Shown here one piece after another: positions 53,381 to 61,661 of a DNA stretch of 64,000 nt. The DNA lies in assembly GCF_004135735.1 (NCBI RefSeq), contig NZ_CP012670.1, positions 3,059,501 through 3,123,500 on the forward strand, given 5' to 3'. Below the pieces are notes generated by a model. The model made no database searches and was not told the origin of the DNA. It saw nothing but the letters and a program-made list of their open reading frames with translations. The DNA is from Sorangium cellulosum (GTDB lineage: Bacteria > Myxococcota_A > Polyangia > Polyangiales > Polyangiaceae). A program made the translations under genes and the position numbers. Positions within the stretch are counted from its first letter, which is position 1; every line of letters begins with the position of its first letter.

Positions 53381-55249
53381 CTACGGCTTGGTCACCTCGA
53401 AGGAGGCGATGTGCACCGAGCCGCCCAGGGACTGCGTGGCGTAGTTGAAGATGCCAAATCGATAGCCAAGGAAGTATTGCCAGTTCTTGTTCATTCTGAG
53501 CGTGTCGCCCAGGCTGGTGAACTGGGCGCCGTCGGTGCTGTAGGAGAAGCGCGCCTGCGCACCGCCGTTGTCCGAGCGGACGTTGGCCTCCACGCGCAGC
53601 CAGATCTTGTCGCCGGACACGTTGGCCCCGGCCACCTCGGTGCCCGTGCTCGTCGTCTTCCAGGAGGTGTTCATGTTGACCCCGTTGGTCATCACGACGC
53701 GCGTTGCCCCGTTGGCTTTCTTGACCCCGATCCACGCCGACACGTCACGCAGGGCGGCGAGGCCGGCCACGTCGCCGTCCTGCATCTTGCTGAAGTCGAG
53801 CTCGATCGTCGCGATCGAGACGGGGCCCTCGATGCGACGCGTCAGCGTGTTTCGAGCGGCGTAGAGATCGTCGGTCACCGTCGCCGTCTGCAGGGTCAGT
53901 CCAGCCCCGGAGGACCACTTGGTGTCGTCGGGGTTGTGGTTCCACTCCCACTCGGGGCGCAGGGTCTCTCCCGCGAAGGTGTCCTTGGTGGGACGCGGCT
54001 TCACTCGATTCGATCCGCAAGGCAGGTCCGGGAAGGGGTAGGTGCCTCCCCACTGGCCGTTCACCAGGGTGACCGAGGGCCAGCCGTCGGCCCACGTCAC
54101 CGGGGCCATGACCGGGATGCGGCCGGCCGGGAACGAGTCGTTGAACCCGATGTAATACCAGTCTCCGTTCTGCGTCTGGACGATGCCGCCCTGATGCGGG
54201 CTCCCCCCGGAGCCCGGAGCGCCGGCGTAGGGCAGCTTGACCGCGAAGGGCCGCAGCTCGTAGGGGCCGAACGGCCCGCTCGTCGATCGCAGCACGTACT
54301 CGCCGTTCGCGTATTGCGTGACGAGGATGTAGTAGTTTCCATCGATCTTGTAGAAGCGAGAGCCCTCCAGCGGCCCGGAGAGGTCGCCCGGCGTCTGGAA
54401 GACGGCCTGGTTCTTGACCTGGCTGAGGCCGTCCGCGCTCAGCTGGGCCACGCTGATCGTGTTGTTCCCGTAGGCCACGTACATGGTGTCGTCGTCGTCG
54501 ATCAGCAGCCCCATGTCGTAATAACAGCCGCCCTTGTGCTTCTCCCACGGGCCTTCGGGGGACTTGGCGGTGAAGACCCAGCCGCCGCCCACGTTGTGCA
54601 TGCAGCCCATCCAGTAGAAGGTCTCGTTGCTCTTCCGGTACTGGAGCGTGGACGCCCAGATGCCATTGACATAGGAGCTGCCCCGGCTCAGGTCGTACGA
54701 CGCGTCGAAGTCCAGCCGGGGAACGGAGTGTGAGACGTACTCCCAGTGGACCAGATCGTAGGAGCGGAGCATGGGCGCTCCAGGCGAATGGTGGAACGTG
54801 GACGCCGTATAGTAGTAGGCGTCGTCGACGCGAATGACCTCGACGTCGGGGAGGTCTTCCCAGATGAGAGGGTTGGAGTAGGTCTCGGGGCAGACGGCAG
54901 GGGCGCCGCCGCCCGAGCCACCGTCGCCGCCGCCGCTGCCAGGATCACCGCCTCCGGACGCGTCCCCTCCGCCGCCCCCGTCGCCTCGCCCCCCGCCGGT
55001 CTGCCCGGAAGATCCTCCGCTGGGGCCTGTCGCGCCGCCGCTCGCCGCTCGCCCACCGCTCCCGCCCGAGCCGCTGCCGATCGAGCCGCCCGCGCCAGAG
55101 GCGGTCGTCGTACCCGTGGGGTCGCCATCGCCCCCCTGCGACTCCCCGCCGCAACTTGCAAGGAGAACGAGAAGAACGGCCGCGGACGCCGTGCTGCCTG
55201 TGCGTAGGGTGCGAGAGCGGGTGTTGGTGGACAGGGAAGGGAAGGGCAT
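53381..55249 (-). CDS. GH43 glycoside hydrolase lipoprotein with C-terminal beta-sandwich
   Basis: 622 residues. Lipobox LLASC (Cys 33), Gly/Ser/Asp linker to ~118. The five-bladed GH43 domain (~121-420) contains base Asp 135 in LPDVEVIRVDD, the YDMGLLIDDDDTMYVAYG strand and acid Glu 295 in SGPLEGSRFYKIDGNYYILV. A C-terminal concanavalin-like domain (~430-620; AGLAALRDVSAWIGVKK, FSYSTDGAQFTSLG) matches the beta-xylosidase/arabinofuranosidase accessory module. Likely beta-xylosidase or alpha-L-arabinofuranosidase, working beside the GH67 alpha-glucuronidase on xylan side chains. ATG 55249 has an AGGA site. The upstream region carries a LacI-type operator-like palindrome. Confidence 0.9.
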   Translation of the reverse strand: MPFPSLSTNTRSRTLRTGSTASAAVLLVLLASCGGESQGGDGDPTGTTTASGAGGSIGSGSGGSGGRAASGGATGPSGGSSGQTGGGRGDGGGGGDASGGGDPGSGGGDGGSGGGAPAVCPETYSNPLIWEDLPDVEVIRVDDAYYYTASTFHHSPGAPMLRSYDLVHWEYVSHSVPRLDFDASYDLSRGSSYVNGIWASTLQYRKSNETFYWMGCMHNVGGGWVFTAKSPEGPWEKHKGGCYYDMGLLIDDDDTMYVAYGNNTISVAQLSADGLSQVKNQAVFQTPGDLSGPLEGSRFYKIDGNYYILVTQYANGEYVLRSTSGPFGPYELRPFAVKLPYAGAPGSGGSPHQGGIVQTQNGDWYYIGFNDSFPAGRIPVMAPVTWADGWPSVTLVNGQWGGTYPFPDLPCGSNRVKPRPTKDTFAGETLRPEWEWNHNPDDTKWSSGAGLTLQTATVTDDLYAARNTLTRRIEGPVSIATIELDFSKMQDGDVAGLAALRDVSAWIGVKKANGATRVVMTNGVNMNTSWKTTSTGTEVAGANVSGDKIWLRVEANVRSDNGGAQARFSYSTDGAQFTSLGDTLRMNKNWQYFLGYRFGIFNYATQSLGGSVHIASFEVTKP

Positions 55250-55613
55250 GGCGATATCCTGATGAGCGATGTCAGCGAGCGCGCTCGGCGCACGGCTGAC
55301 AGAAGAATGAACGGGTCAAGGTGAGCTGCTTCCTCGTCGGAGCGACCTTCTCGAGCGTGCCGTCTTCGTCGTAGCAAGAGCGATCCAGGCACATCCGAAA
55401 TACAGATCCAGCAACCAGGATCGAGCGAGCGTGATCCATCCGGAGCACCGGCCGCCGATGCCGCCTGAGCCGCCCTGATCGCTGCTGCTGCTGGACTGGC
55501 CACCGGCTGTGGCCGACCTGCCTCCGGCGCTCCCCGCGCTGTCGCCCGGGGTGCCTGGTTCATCTCCTCCTCCGTCGCGCGGCTTCGTCCTGCTCGAAGG
55601 TCCCAGGGGGAAT

Positions 55614-55627
55614 TGTGAACGTTCACA
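55614..55627. promoter_or_regulatory. 14-bp perfect palindrome, LacI/GalR-type operator candidate
   Basis: TGTGAACGTTCACA with a central CG step, the hallmark of LacI/GalR-family operators. It lies 365 bp upstream of the GH43 start, and an ATTGAC/GTCAAT dyad lies beside it (GTCAATCAAAATTGAC). A sugar-responsive repressor binding here could control the xylan genes; its gene is not in the window. Confidence 0.5.
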
Positions 55628-55760
55628 TGTCGGTGTCAATCAAAATTGACCGGCGCGCGACGCTCCTCGATCCGGCCGGGGGGCGCAGCGGCGGCCGGTC
55701 GCCGTGGCCATGGACGCGGTGCTGGCACGACCGCGGGGAGGTGCCCCGGATCCGCAGAAG

Positions 55761-55862
55761 AACCGCCATGGCGCCAGCGACGCCAAGAAGAGAGGGGAAG
55801 GGGGGGCCTCCATGTCCCTTCTACTTCCCTGGTTTCTTGGCGCTCTTTTCGTCATGGCGGTT
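55761..55862. repeat. Inverted-repeat element, family 1, copy c
   Basis: Left arm AACCGCCATGGCGCCAGCGA plus CGCCAAGAAG at 55761-55790, right arm CTTGGCGCTCTTTTCGTCAT plus GGCGGTT at 55836-55862, enclosing a ~45-base loop. It lies 31 bp beyond the hybrid kinase stop (minus strand), fitting a transcript end. Confidence 0.8.
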
Positions 55863-55892
55863 CGCCTCTCGGCCCGACTCCCCGCAGCAGCG

Positions 55893-58442
55893 CTAGCGCC
55901 ACCTCGGACCGGAGAGGTTCGCGAGCACCGCGAGCAGCTCGGCCGGCTCGATGGGCTTGGGCACGTGGGTGTTGAACCCCGCCCGCAAGGCCCTCATGCG
56001 GTCCTCCGTGCGCGCATAGGCCGTGAGCGCGACCGCCGGGACCCGCCCGCCGCTCGACGCCGGGAGCGCCCGGATCTTGCGGATCAGCGCGTAGCCGTCC
56101 TCGCCAGGGATCGCGATGTCGGACACCAGCACGTCCGGCTGGAGCGCCTCGAACGCGAGCATCGCCTCGGCCGTCGACTCGACGGACGTCACGTGCGCGC
56201 CGCGCTGCTCGAGCATCGTGACGAGCAGCTCGCGCGTGTCCTCCTCGTCGTCCACCACGAGGATGTGCATCCCGTCGAGGTCCGCGCGCGCGTCGACCTC
56301 GACGGAGGCCCCCGGCGAGACGCGCCTCCGGCGCCCCCTGTCGAGCCGCTGCTGCTCCGCGAGCGGCAGCCGGACCGTGAACGTCGCGCCCCGGCCGGGC
56401 CCGTCGCTCGTCGCCTGCGCCGTGCCGCCGTGCATCTCGACCAGGCTCTTCACGATCGTGAGCCCCAGCCCGAGGCCCCCGTGCTTGCGGGTGGTGCCGC
56501 TCTCGGCCTGCCGGAACTGCTCGAAGGCATACGGCAAGAACGCCGGATCGATCCCCTGGCCCGTGTCGGCCACGACGATCTCGGCCGACGCGTCGACGCG
56601 CTCGAGCCGGATGCGCACGCTCCCCCCCCGCGACGTGAACTTCACGGCGTTGCTGAGGAGATTCCAGATCACCTGTTGCAGCCGGCCCGCGTCCCCGGCG
56701 ACGGGGCCCACGCCGGGGTCGAGCATCGGCTCCAGGCGGACGCCCTTGGCGTCGGCGGCCGGCCGCACCACCTCGAGCGAGGCCTCGATCACCGAGACGA
56801 GCTCGATGCTCTGGACGTCGAGCCGGAGCTTGCCGGCCATGATCCGCGAGATGTCGAGCAGGTCGTCGATGAGCTGCGCCTGCGCCAGCGCGTTGCGCTC
56901 CACCGTCTCCAGCGCCTTCTCGCGGCGGTCCTCGGAGAGCTTGCCGGTGCGCAGCATCCGGATCCACCCGAGCACGGCCGTGAGCGGCGTGCGGAGCTCG
57001 TGGCTCATCGTGGCCAGGAATTCGTCCTTCAGGTGGCTCGCGGTCTCGGCCTCCCGCCGCGCCGCCTGCGCCGCGGCGAGCAGGCCCCGCCGCTCCTCCT
57101 CCGCGCGCTTCTGCGCGGTGATGTCGAAGAACGACGACACGACGCCGGCGATCGAGCCGTCCGGGTGGTGGAGCGGCCGCGCGTTGACCGAGAGCCAGAG
57201 GACCGTGCCGTCCGGCCGCTCCATCCCGAGCGGGACGCCCGACCGGGGCTCTCCGGTCCGGAGCGCGACCTCCGCGGGCGTCATCTCGAAGCGAAAGGGC
57301 GAGCCGTCCTCGTGGATCAGCCTGGCGGACCGATCCAGCGTCGTCGAGCCGACGATCTGCGCCAGGGGCAGCCCGAGGATCCGCTCGGCGCTCGCGTTCG
57401 CGGTGCGGATGACGCCGCGCGCGTCCTGGAGCGTGATGCCCTCCTCGAGCGCGCTGATGATCACGCGGTAACGCTCCTCGCTGTCCCGGAGCGCCCGCTC
57501 CGCCTCGAGCGCGCCGGTCTCGTCGCGCGTGATCAGCACGGCGCCCGCGGGCGAGCCGTCCGCGTGCCGCAGCGGCGACGCCGTCCCGGCGAGCGCGCGG
57601 ATCGAGCCGTCGGGGCGCGCCACGAGCCAGCGCGCGCTCTCGACCCGCTCGCCCCGGAGCGCGCGGCGGAGCGGGTTCTCGTCGGTCGAGAGGGGACGGC
57701 CGTCCAGCCCGCGCAGCGCGCGGCCCGCCACCAGCGCGTCGATGGCGGCGGCCGCGTCCTGCCCGACGACGCCGTGCTGCCGCTGGGCCTCGGGGTTGCA
57801 GATGCAAAGCGCCCCGCGCTCGTCCGCCGCCATGATGCCGTCGCCGCTCTGCTCGATGAGCGCCCGCAGGAGATCCCGCTCCACGGCCGCGGCCCGCTCG
57901 GCCCGCTCGGCCCGCTCGCGGAGCCGCTTCGAGCGGATGAGGGCGCCGACCCGCGCCGAGAGGGCGGCCGCGGGGCACGGCTTGACCACGTAATCGTCGG
58001 CGCCCGCGGTGAGCCCCTCGACGAGGTCCTGCTCCTGGCCGGCCACCGTCAGGATGAGGATCGGGAGCCCGATCGTGGCCGGGCATGACCGCAGGAGTCC
58101 GCAGATCTCCGTGCCGGACATGGCGGGCATCACCTGGTCGAGCACGAGCGCGTCCGGGAGATCGTGCGCCGTCATGTGCTCGAGCATCATCACGGCGTCC
58201 GTGAAGACGTCGACCTCGTACCCGGGCGCGAGCGCGCGCGCCGCCATGTCGGCCTCCAGCGGAGAGTCGTCGACGATCCACACGCGCGCGCGCGCCGTCC
58301 CCTCGCGCCGCGCGGGCCCCGCGCTCGCGTCCCGGGCTCCCCGGGCGCCTCGCCCTCCTGCCTGCGGCGAGCGCCGCGTCGGAGCGGTCTCCTCCCGCGC
58401 CGCGTCGGAGAACACGAAATCCATCGAGGTGCGCCGGTTCAT
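55893..58442 (-). CDS. Hybrid sensor histidine kinase, REC-PAS-PAS-HisKA-HATPase-REC
   Basis: 849-residue cytoplasmic phosphorelay protein with no membrane helices. Order: N-terminal receiver (~52-170, phosphoacceptor D102 in LVLDQVMPAMSG), two PAS domains (~190-310 and ~325-445), HisKA with H481 in FLATMSHELRTPL, HATPase (N box WNLLSNAVKFT near 593, G1 DTGQGID near 626, GGLGLGLTIVK near 655) and a C-terminal receiver (D775 in DVLVSDIAIPGEDG). The first receiver implies control by an upstream kinase. The second may pass phosphate on to an Hpt or regulate the kinase. It is divergent from the CheY-CheA operon. ATG 58442 has GGAGG close upstream; ATG 58424 is an alternative. Confidence 0.94.
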   Translation of the reverse strand: MNRRTSMDFVFSDAAREETAPTRRSPQAGGRGARGARDASAGPARREGTARARVWIVDDSPLEADMAARALAPGYEVDVFTDAVMMLEHMTAHDLPDALVLDQVMPAMSGTEICGLLRSCPATIGLPILILTVAGQEQDLVEGLTAGADDYVVKPCPAAALSARVGALIRSKRLRERAERAERAAAVERDLLRALIEQSGDGIMAADERGALCICNPEAQRQHGVVGQDAAAAIDALVAGRALRGLDGRPLSTDENPLRRALRGERVESARWLVARPDGSIRALAGTASPLRHADGSPAGAVLITRDETGALEAERALRDSEERYRVIISALEEGITLQDARGVIRTANASAERILGLPLAQIVGSTTLDRSARLIHEDGSPFRFEMTPAEVALRTGEPRSGVPLGMERPDGTVLWLSVNARPLHHPDGSIAGVVSSFFDITAQKRAEEERRGLLAAAQAARREAETASHLKDEFLATMSHELRTPLTAVLGWIRMLRTGKLSEDRREKALETVERNALAQAQLIDDLLDISRIMAGKLRLDVQSIELVSVIEASLEVVRPAADAKGVRLEPMLDPGVGPVAGDAGRLQQVIWNLLSNAVKFTSRGGSVRIRLERVDASAEIVVADTGQGIDPAFLPYAFEQFRQAESGTTRKHGGLGLGLTIVKSLVEMHGGTAQATSDGPGRGATFTVRLPLAEQQRLDRGRRRRVSPGASVEVDARADLDGMHILVVDDEEDTRELLVTMLEQRGAHVTSVESTAEAMLAFEALQPDVLVSDIAIPGEDGYALIRKIRALPASSGGRVPAVALTAYARTEDRMRALRAGFNTHVPKPIEPAELLAVLANLSGPRWR

Positions 58443-58807
58443 GGTCCTCCAGGACCAGCGAGAGCCGCGTGCGCCGCTGTCCCCGGTGCCGTCATTCCAG
58501 CGTGCGCCGCCGGGCGAGCAGAGATCGATTGTCTCATCAACAGTCCTTGCCGCGCAATCTCATCTGAGCGAGGGCGCGCGGTGGCGCAAGCCCGTTACAA
58601 GAAAAGTCTCGCGCCGCCATGCGCCGCCGTCTGGGGCTCGCCTGCGCTTCAGCCCCTCCGGTGGAGCCCCCAAAGGGCCGCTCCACCCTGCTCCGGGGCC
58701 GTCCTCGGGTCCTTTCCGACGGGAGTTTCCTGATTCTCCCCGAGCACTTCCACGTGTGATTGACACTCCGCGGAGCGCCTGACTATTTGCTGGATTCGAG
58801 CACCGCT
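58443..58807. other. Divergent region, hybrid kinase / CheY operon
   Basis: 365 bp with a family-2 repeat arm (58632-58680) in its centre. The CheY-proximal end has a CACGTGTGATTGACACTCCG stretch with a TTGACA word at 58760-58765. No clear -10 at standard spacing, so promoter position is uncertain. Confidence 0.45.
58632..58680. repeat. Inverted-repeat element, family 2, single arm (copy b)
   Basis: GGGGCTCGCCTGCGCTTCAG plus CCCCTCCGGTGGAGCCCCCAAAGGGCCG. It matches 36717-36761 (GTGGCTCGCCTGCACTTCAG and following) at nearly every position. Only one arm is present, though it can form a small GGGGCT...AGCCCC hairpin by itself. Confidence 0.8.
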
Positions 58808-59191
58808 GTGGCAGAGATCCTCGTCGTCGATGACAGCCGGGTGATGCGTGAGATGGTCGTGGCGTGCCTGCGGGCAGAGCAGTATACGTTCGCGCACGCG
58901 GCGAGCGGGCTCGAGGCGATAGAGACGCTCTCGCTCAGGCCGTTCGATCTCGTGGTGTTGGACCTGAACATGCCCGATATCGGGGGACTCGAGGTCATCG
59001 AGTTCATCCGTGGTCAGGACAAGCTGCAGAGCCTGCCGATCCTGGTCGTGACCACCCGGGGTGATGAGGAGTCGAGGGCCCGGGCGCTCGGCGCGGGGGC
59101 GTCGCAGTTCATGACGAAGCCGTTCACGCCCGAGGCCATCCAGGCGAGCGTGCGGTCGCTCCTCGGGAACGACGCCCCGAGCCCCGGGTGA
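58808..59191 (+). CDS. cheY: CheY-like single-domain response regulator
   Basis: 127 residues. A complete receiver: DD at 8-9, phosphoacceptor D52 in LVVLDLNMPDIGG, VTTRGDEES (switch Thr) and FMTKPF (conserved Lys). GTG 58808 gives the canonical MAEILVVDD start; TTG codons at 58787 and 58760 would add an unconserved leader. No output domain follows, so it acts by binding a target such as a motility motor or another protein. The stop overlaps the CheA start as GTGA, so it is coupled to cheA and is the presumed phosphate acceptor of that kinase. Confidence 0.92.
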   Translation: MAEILVVDDSRVMREMVVACLRAEQYTFAHAASGLEAIETLSLRPFDLVVLDLNMPDIGGLEVIEFIRGQDKLQSLPILVVTTRGDEESRARALGAGASQFMTKPFTPEAIQASVRSLLGNDAPSPG

Positions 59192-61227
59192 GCGGCGTGC
59201 TCGACGTCAACGAGTTCGTGGCGGGCTACCTCGTCGAGGTGGAGGAGCACCTCTCCGCGTCGACCGCGAACCTCCTCGCCGCCGAGGCGGCCATCCGCGC
59301 CGGGGAGCCGACCCCGAGGGCGATAAGGGAGCTGTTCCGCTCGCTCCACACCATCAAGGGCCTGTCGGCGATGGTCGGCGTGGAGCCGATCGTGGACATC
59401 GCCCATGCGATGGAGGCCGTGCTCCGGGCGGCGGACCGGGCGGCCGGCGCCCTCTCCGCCGGCTCGATCGACGTGCTGGTCCACGGGCTCCGGGCCATCG
59501 AGGAGCGGACCCGGGCGCTCTCGGCCGGGCAGCCGGTGCCGCCCGCGCCGGCGGCGCTCGTCGACGCGCTGGCCGCGCTCGAGGTCGCCGTCGCGCCGCC
59601 CGCGCCCCCGCCGTCGATCGGCGCCGACCCCGAGGTCCTCGCGAAGCTCGGGCCGGGCGAGCGGGTGCAGCTCGCGCAGGGCGTGGCGGGCGGGCGGCGC
59701 GCGCTGCGGGTCGACTTCATCCCCTCGCCGGCGCGCGCGGCCGAGGGGATCAACATCACGAGCGTCCGCGAGCGCGTCGGCAGGATCGCGGAGATCGTCA
59801 AGGTCGTCCCGCTCTCGGTGCCGGCCAGCGACAGGGCGCCGGGCGGCATCGCGTTCGCGCTGCTCGTCCTCACGAGCGCGCCGGACGAGGAGCTCGCGAG
59901 GGCAGCGGCGGCGGACAGCGTCCGCCCGCTCGCCGTGGCGCCGGAGGTCCCCCTGGCCGTCGCGGCCCCGACCGAGCAGGCGCTGGACGAGCCCGTGGAC
60001 CTGGAGCCGCAGGTCCGCGGCGTCGTGCGCGTCGAGGTGGCGCGCCTCGACGACGCGCTCGACAAGCTGTCGGCGCTGGTCGTCACGCGGTTCCGGCTCG
60101 CCCGGGCGGCGGCGGACCTCTCCGCCCGCGGCGTGGACATCCGCGACCTCTCCGAGATCCTGCGCGAGCACGACCGCCAGCTGCGGGATCTGCGCGGCGC
60201 GATCATGCGCTCGCGCATGATCTCCGTCACGGAGCTCCTGGAGCGCGTCCCGCTCGTCGTGCGCGGCCTCGGCCGCGCGACCGGCAAGCAGGTGCGGCTC
60301 GAGATCGACGCGGGCAAGGCGGAGCTCGACAAGGCCGTCGCGGAGCGCATCTTCCCGGCGATCGTGCACCTGCTCCGCAACGCGGTCGATCACGCGATCG
60401 AGGCGCCCGCCGAGCGGCGCCGGCTGGGCAAGCCCGAGGAGGGCGTGGTCAGGGTCGCCTGCTTCGAGCGATCGAACAACCAGCTCGAGCTCAGCGTCGG
60501 CGACGACGGCCGAGGCGTCGATCGCGATCAGGTGGCGCGGCGGGCGGGCCGCCCCGTGCCCGACAGCGACGCGGCGCTGCTCGAGCTCCTCACCCTGCCC
60601 GGGCTGTCGACGCTCGACCAGGCGACGAAGACCAGCGGCCGCGGGCTCGGGATGGACATCGTGCGGCGCGTCGCCGTCGAGCAGCTCGGCGGCGAGCTCT
60701 CCGTGCGAACGGCGCGGGGCGCCGGCACCACCTTCACCCTCCGGATCCCGCTCACGCTCACGATCGTCGACGCCTTCTCCTTCCTGTGCGGCGACCAGCC
60801 GTTCGTGACGCCCGTCGCGGGCGTCGAGGAGGTGATGGAGATCGATCCGGCCCGGATCGCGCGCGGCCCGGCGCCGGGCCGGCGCGGGGGCGGGACGGAC
60901 CTGATCGATCGCCGCGGCGAGCCCGTGCCGCTGTGGAACCTCGGCGCGCTCTTCGAGCTCGGGGCGCCCGCGGCGAGGAGGGCGCTCGTCGTGCGGCGCA
61001 ACGGGGCGCCGTTCGCGTTCGGCGTGAGCCGCGTGCTCGGGCAGCAGGAGGTCGTGGTGCGGCCGCTCGAGGATCCGCTCGTCAAGGTGCCGGGCATCTC
61101 CGGCTCGACGGACCTCGGCGACGGCCGGCCGACGCTCGTCCTCGACCTCGTGGCGCTCAGCGGCAGGCTCTCCTCCGGAGCGGGTGGCCGCGGCGGGCGC
61201 GGCGGCGCCATGGTGGTGGCCTCATGA
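59188..61227 (+). CDS. cheA: CheA-like chemotaxis histidine kinase
   Basis: 679 residues. P1/Hpt with H54 in RSLHTIKGLSAMVG, P2-like region ~150-260, P3 dimerisation ~275-345, P4 ATPase (VHLLRNAVDHAIE near 393, VGDDGRGVD near 437, TSGRGLGMDIVRR near 482) and P5 CheW-like domain ~525-665. The order and motifs are complete, so it should form receptor-kinase arrays and phosphorylate the CheY just upstream. GTG 59188 overlaps the CheY stop. The C-terminus has a Gly/Arg tail. No CheB or CheR is visible before the window end. Confidence 0.95.
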   Translation: MSGVLDVNEFVAGYLVEVEEHLSASTANLLAAEAAIRAGEPTPRAIRELFRSLHTIKGLSAMVGVEPIVDIAHAMEAVLRAADRAAGALSAGSIDVLVHGLRAIEERTRALSAGQPVPPAPAALVDALAALEVAVAPPAPPPSIGADPEVLAKLGPGERVQLAQGVAGGRRALRVDFIPSPARAAEGINITSVRERVGRIAEIVKVVPLSVPASDRAPGGIAFALLVLTSAPDEELARAAAADSVRPLAVAPEVPLAVAAPTEQALDEPVDLEPQVRGVVRVEVARLDDALDKLSALVVTRFRLARAAADLSARGVDIRDLSEILREHDRQLRDLRGAIMRSRMISVTELLERVPLVVRGLGRATGKQVRLEIDAGKAELDKAVAERIFPAIVHLLRNAVDHAIEAPAERRRLGKPEEGVVRVACFERSNNQLELSVGDDGRGVDRDQVARRAGRPVPDSDAALLELLTLPGLSTLDQATKTSGRGLGMDIVRRVAVEQLGGELSVRTARGAGTTFTLRIPLTLTIVDAFSFLCGDQPFVTPVAGVEEVMEIDPARIARGPAPGRRGGGTDLIDRRGEPVPLWNLGALFELGAPAARRALVVRRNGAPFAFGVSRVLGQQEVVVRPLEDPLVKVPGISGSTDLGDGRPTLVLDLVALSGRLSSGAGGRGGRGGAMVVAS

Positions 61228-61661
61228 TCGATCTGCACGTGGTGCTGAAGGTGGCCGACACGGAGTACGTCATCTCCGCGGCCGACGTGCTGCACATGGA
61301 GTCGTACTCCGGCGCGACCCGGGTGCCCGGGACGCGGGACTACGTGGGCGGCCTCATCCAGATCCGGGGCCGCGTCGTGCCGGTCGTGGCGCTGCGCGCG
61401 CGCTTCGGGCTGCCCAGCGCGGAGCCCACGCTCGACTCGCGTGTCATCGTCGTGCAGCACGGCGGTCGCACCGTGGGCCTGCTCGTCGACAGCGCGCGGG
61501 AGGTCGTCACCATCGCCGCCGACGAGCTCAGGCCGCCCCCCGAGATCATGGCCGAGGAGAGCGCCGGGTTCGTCCGGGCGGTCGCGCAGCTCGGCAAGCG
61601 GCTCGTCATGCTCGTCGACGTCGGCAGGGTCATCGGTGAGGAGCAGGATCATGGCAGGTGA
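61224..61661 (+). CDS. cheW: CheW-like coupling protein
   Basis: 145 residues. A single CheW fold: [42 protein letters not shown] and [12 protein letters not shown] are the SH3-like strands that bind receptor tip and CheA P5. ATG 61224 overlaps the cheA stop as ATGA, and its end overlaps the next start by about 11 bp. Short acidic C-terminus. It couples the soluble receptor below to CheA. Confidence 0.93.
   Translation: MIDLHVVLKVADTEYVISAADVLHMESYSGATRVPGTRDYVGGLIQIRGRVVPVVALRARFGLPSAEPTLDSRVIVVQHGGRTVGLLVDSAREVVTIAADELRPPPEIMAEESAGFVRAVAQLGKRLVMLVDVGRVIGEEQDHGR

Larger units (their letters stand above)
55250..55892. other. Intergenic region with operator-like palindrome and repeat element
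   Basis: 643 bp between GH43 (minus) and the hybrid kinase 3' end (minus). It contains the palindrome at 55614-55627, a short low-GC stretch just after it (GTCAATCAAAATTGAC), and the family-1 inverted repeat at 55761-55862. A minus-strand frame at 55316-55639 is rejected as non-coding because it is low complexity, lacks a ribosome site and ends in the operator. Confidence 0.5.

Noticed and set aside
55316..55639. Minus-strand frame of 107 residues upstream of GH43
   Set aside because: Low-complexity Gly/Ser/Arg, no ribosome site and no signal peptide; its start lies over the operator-like palindrome.
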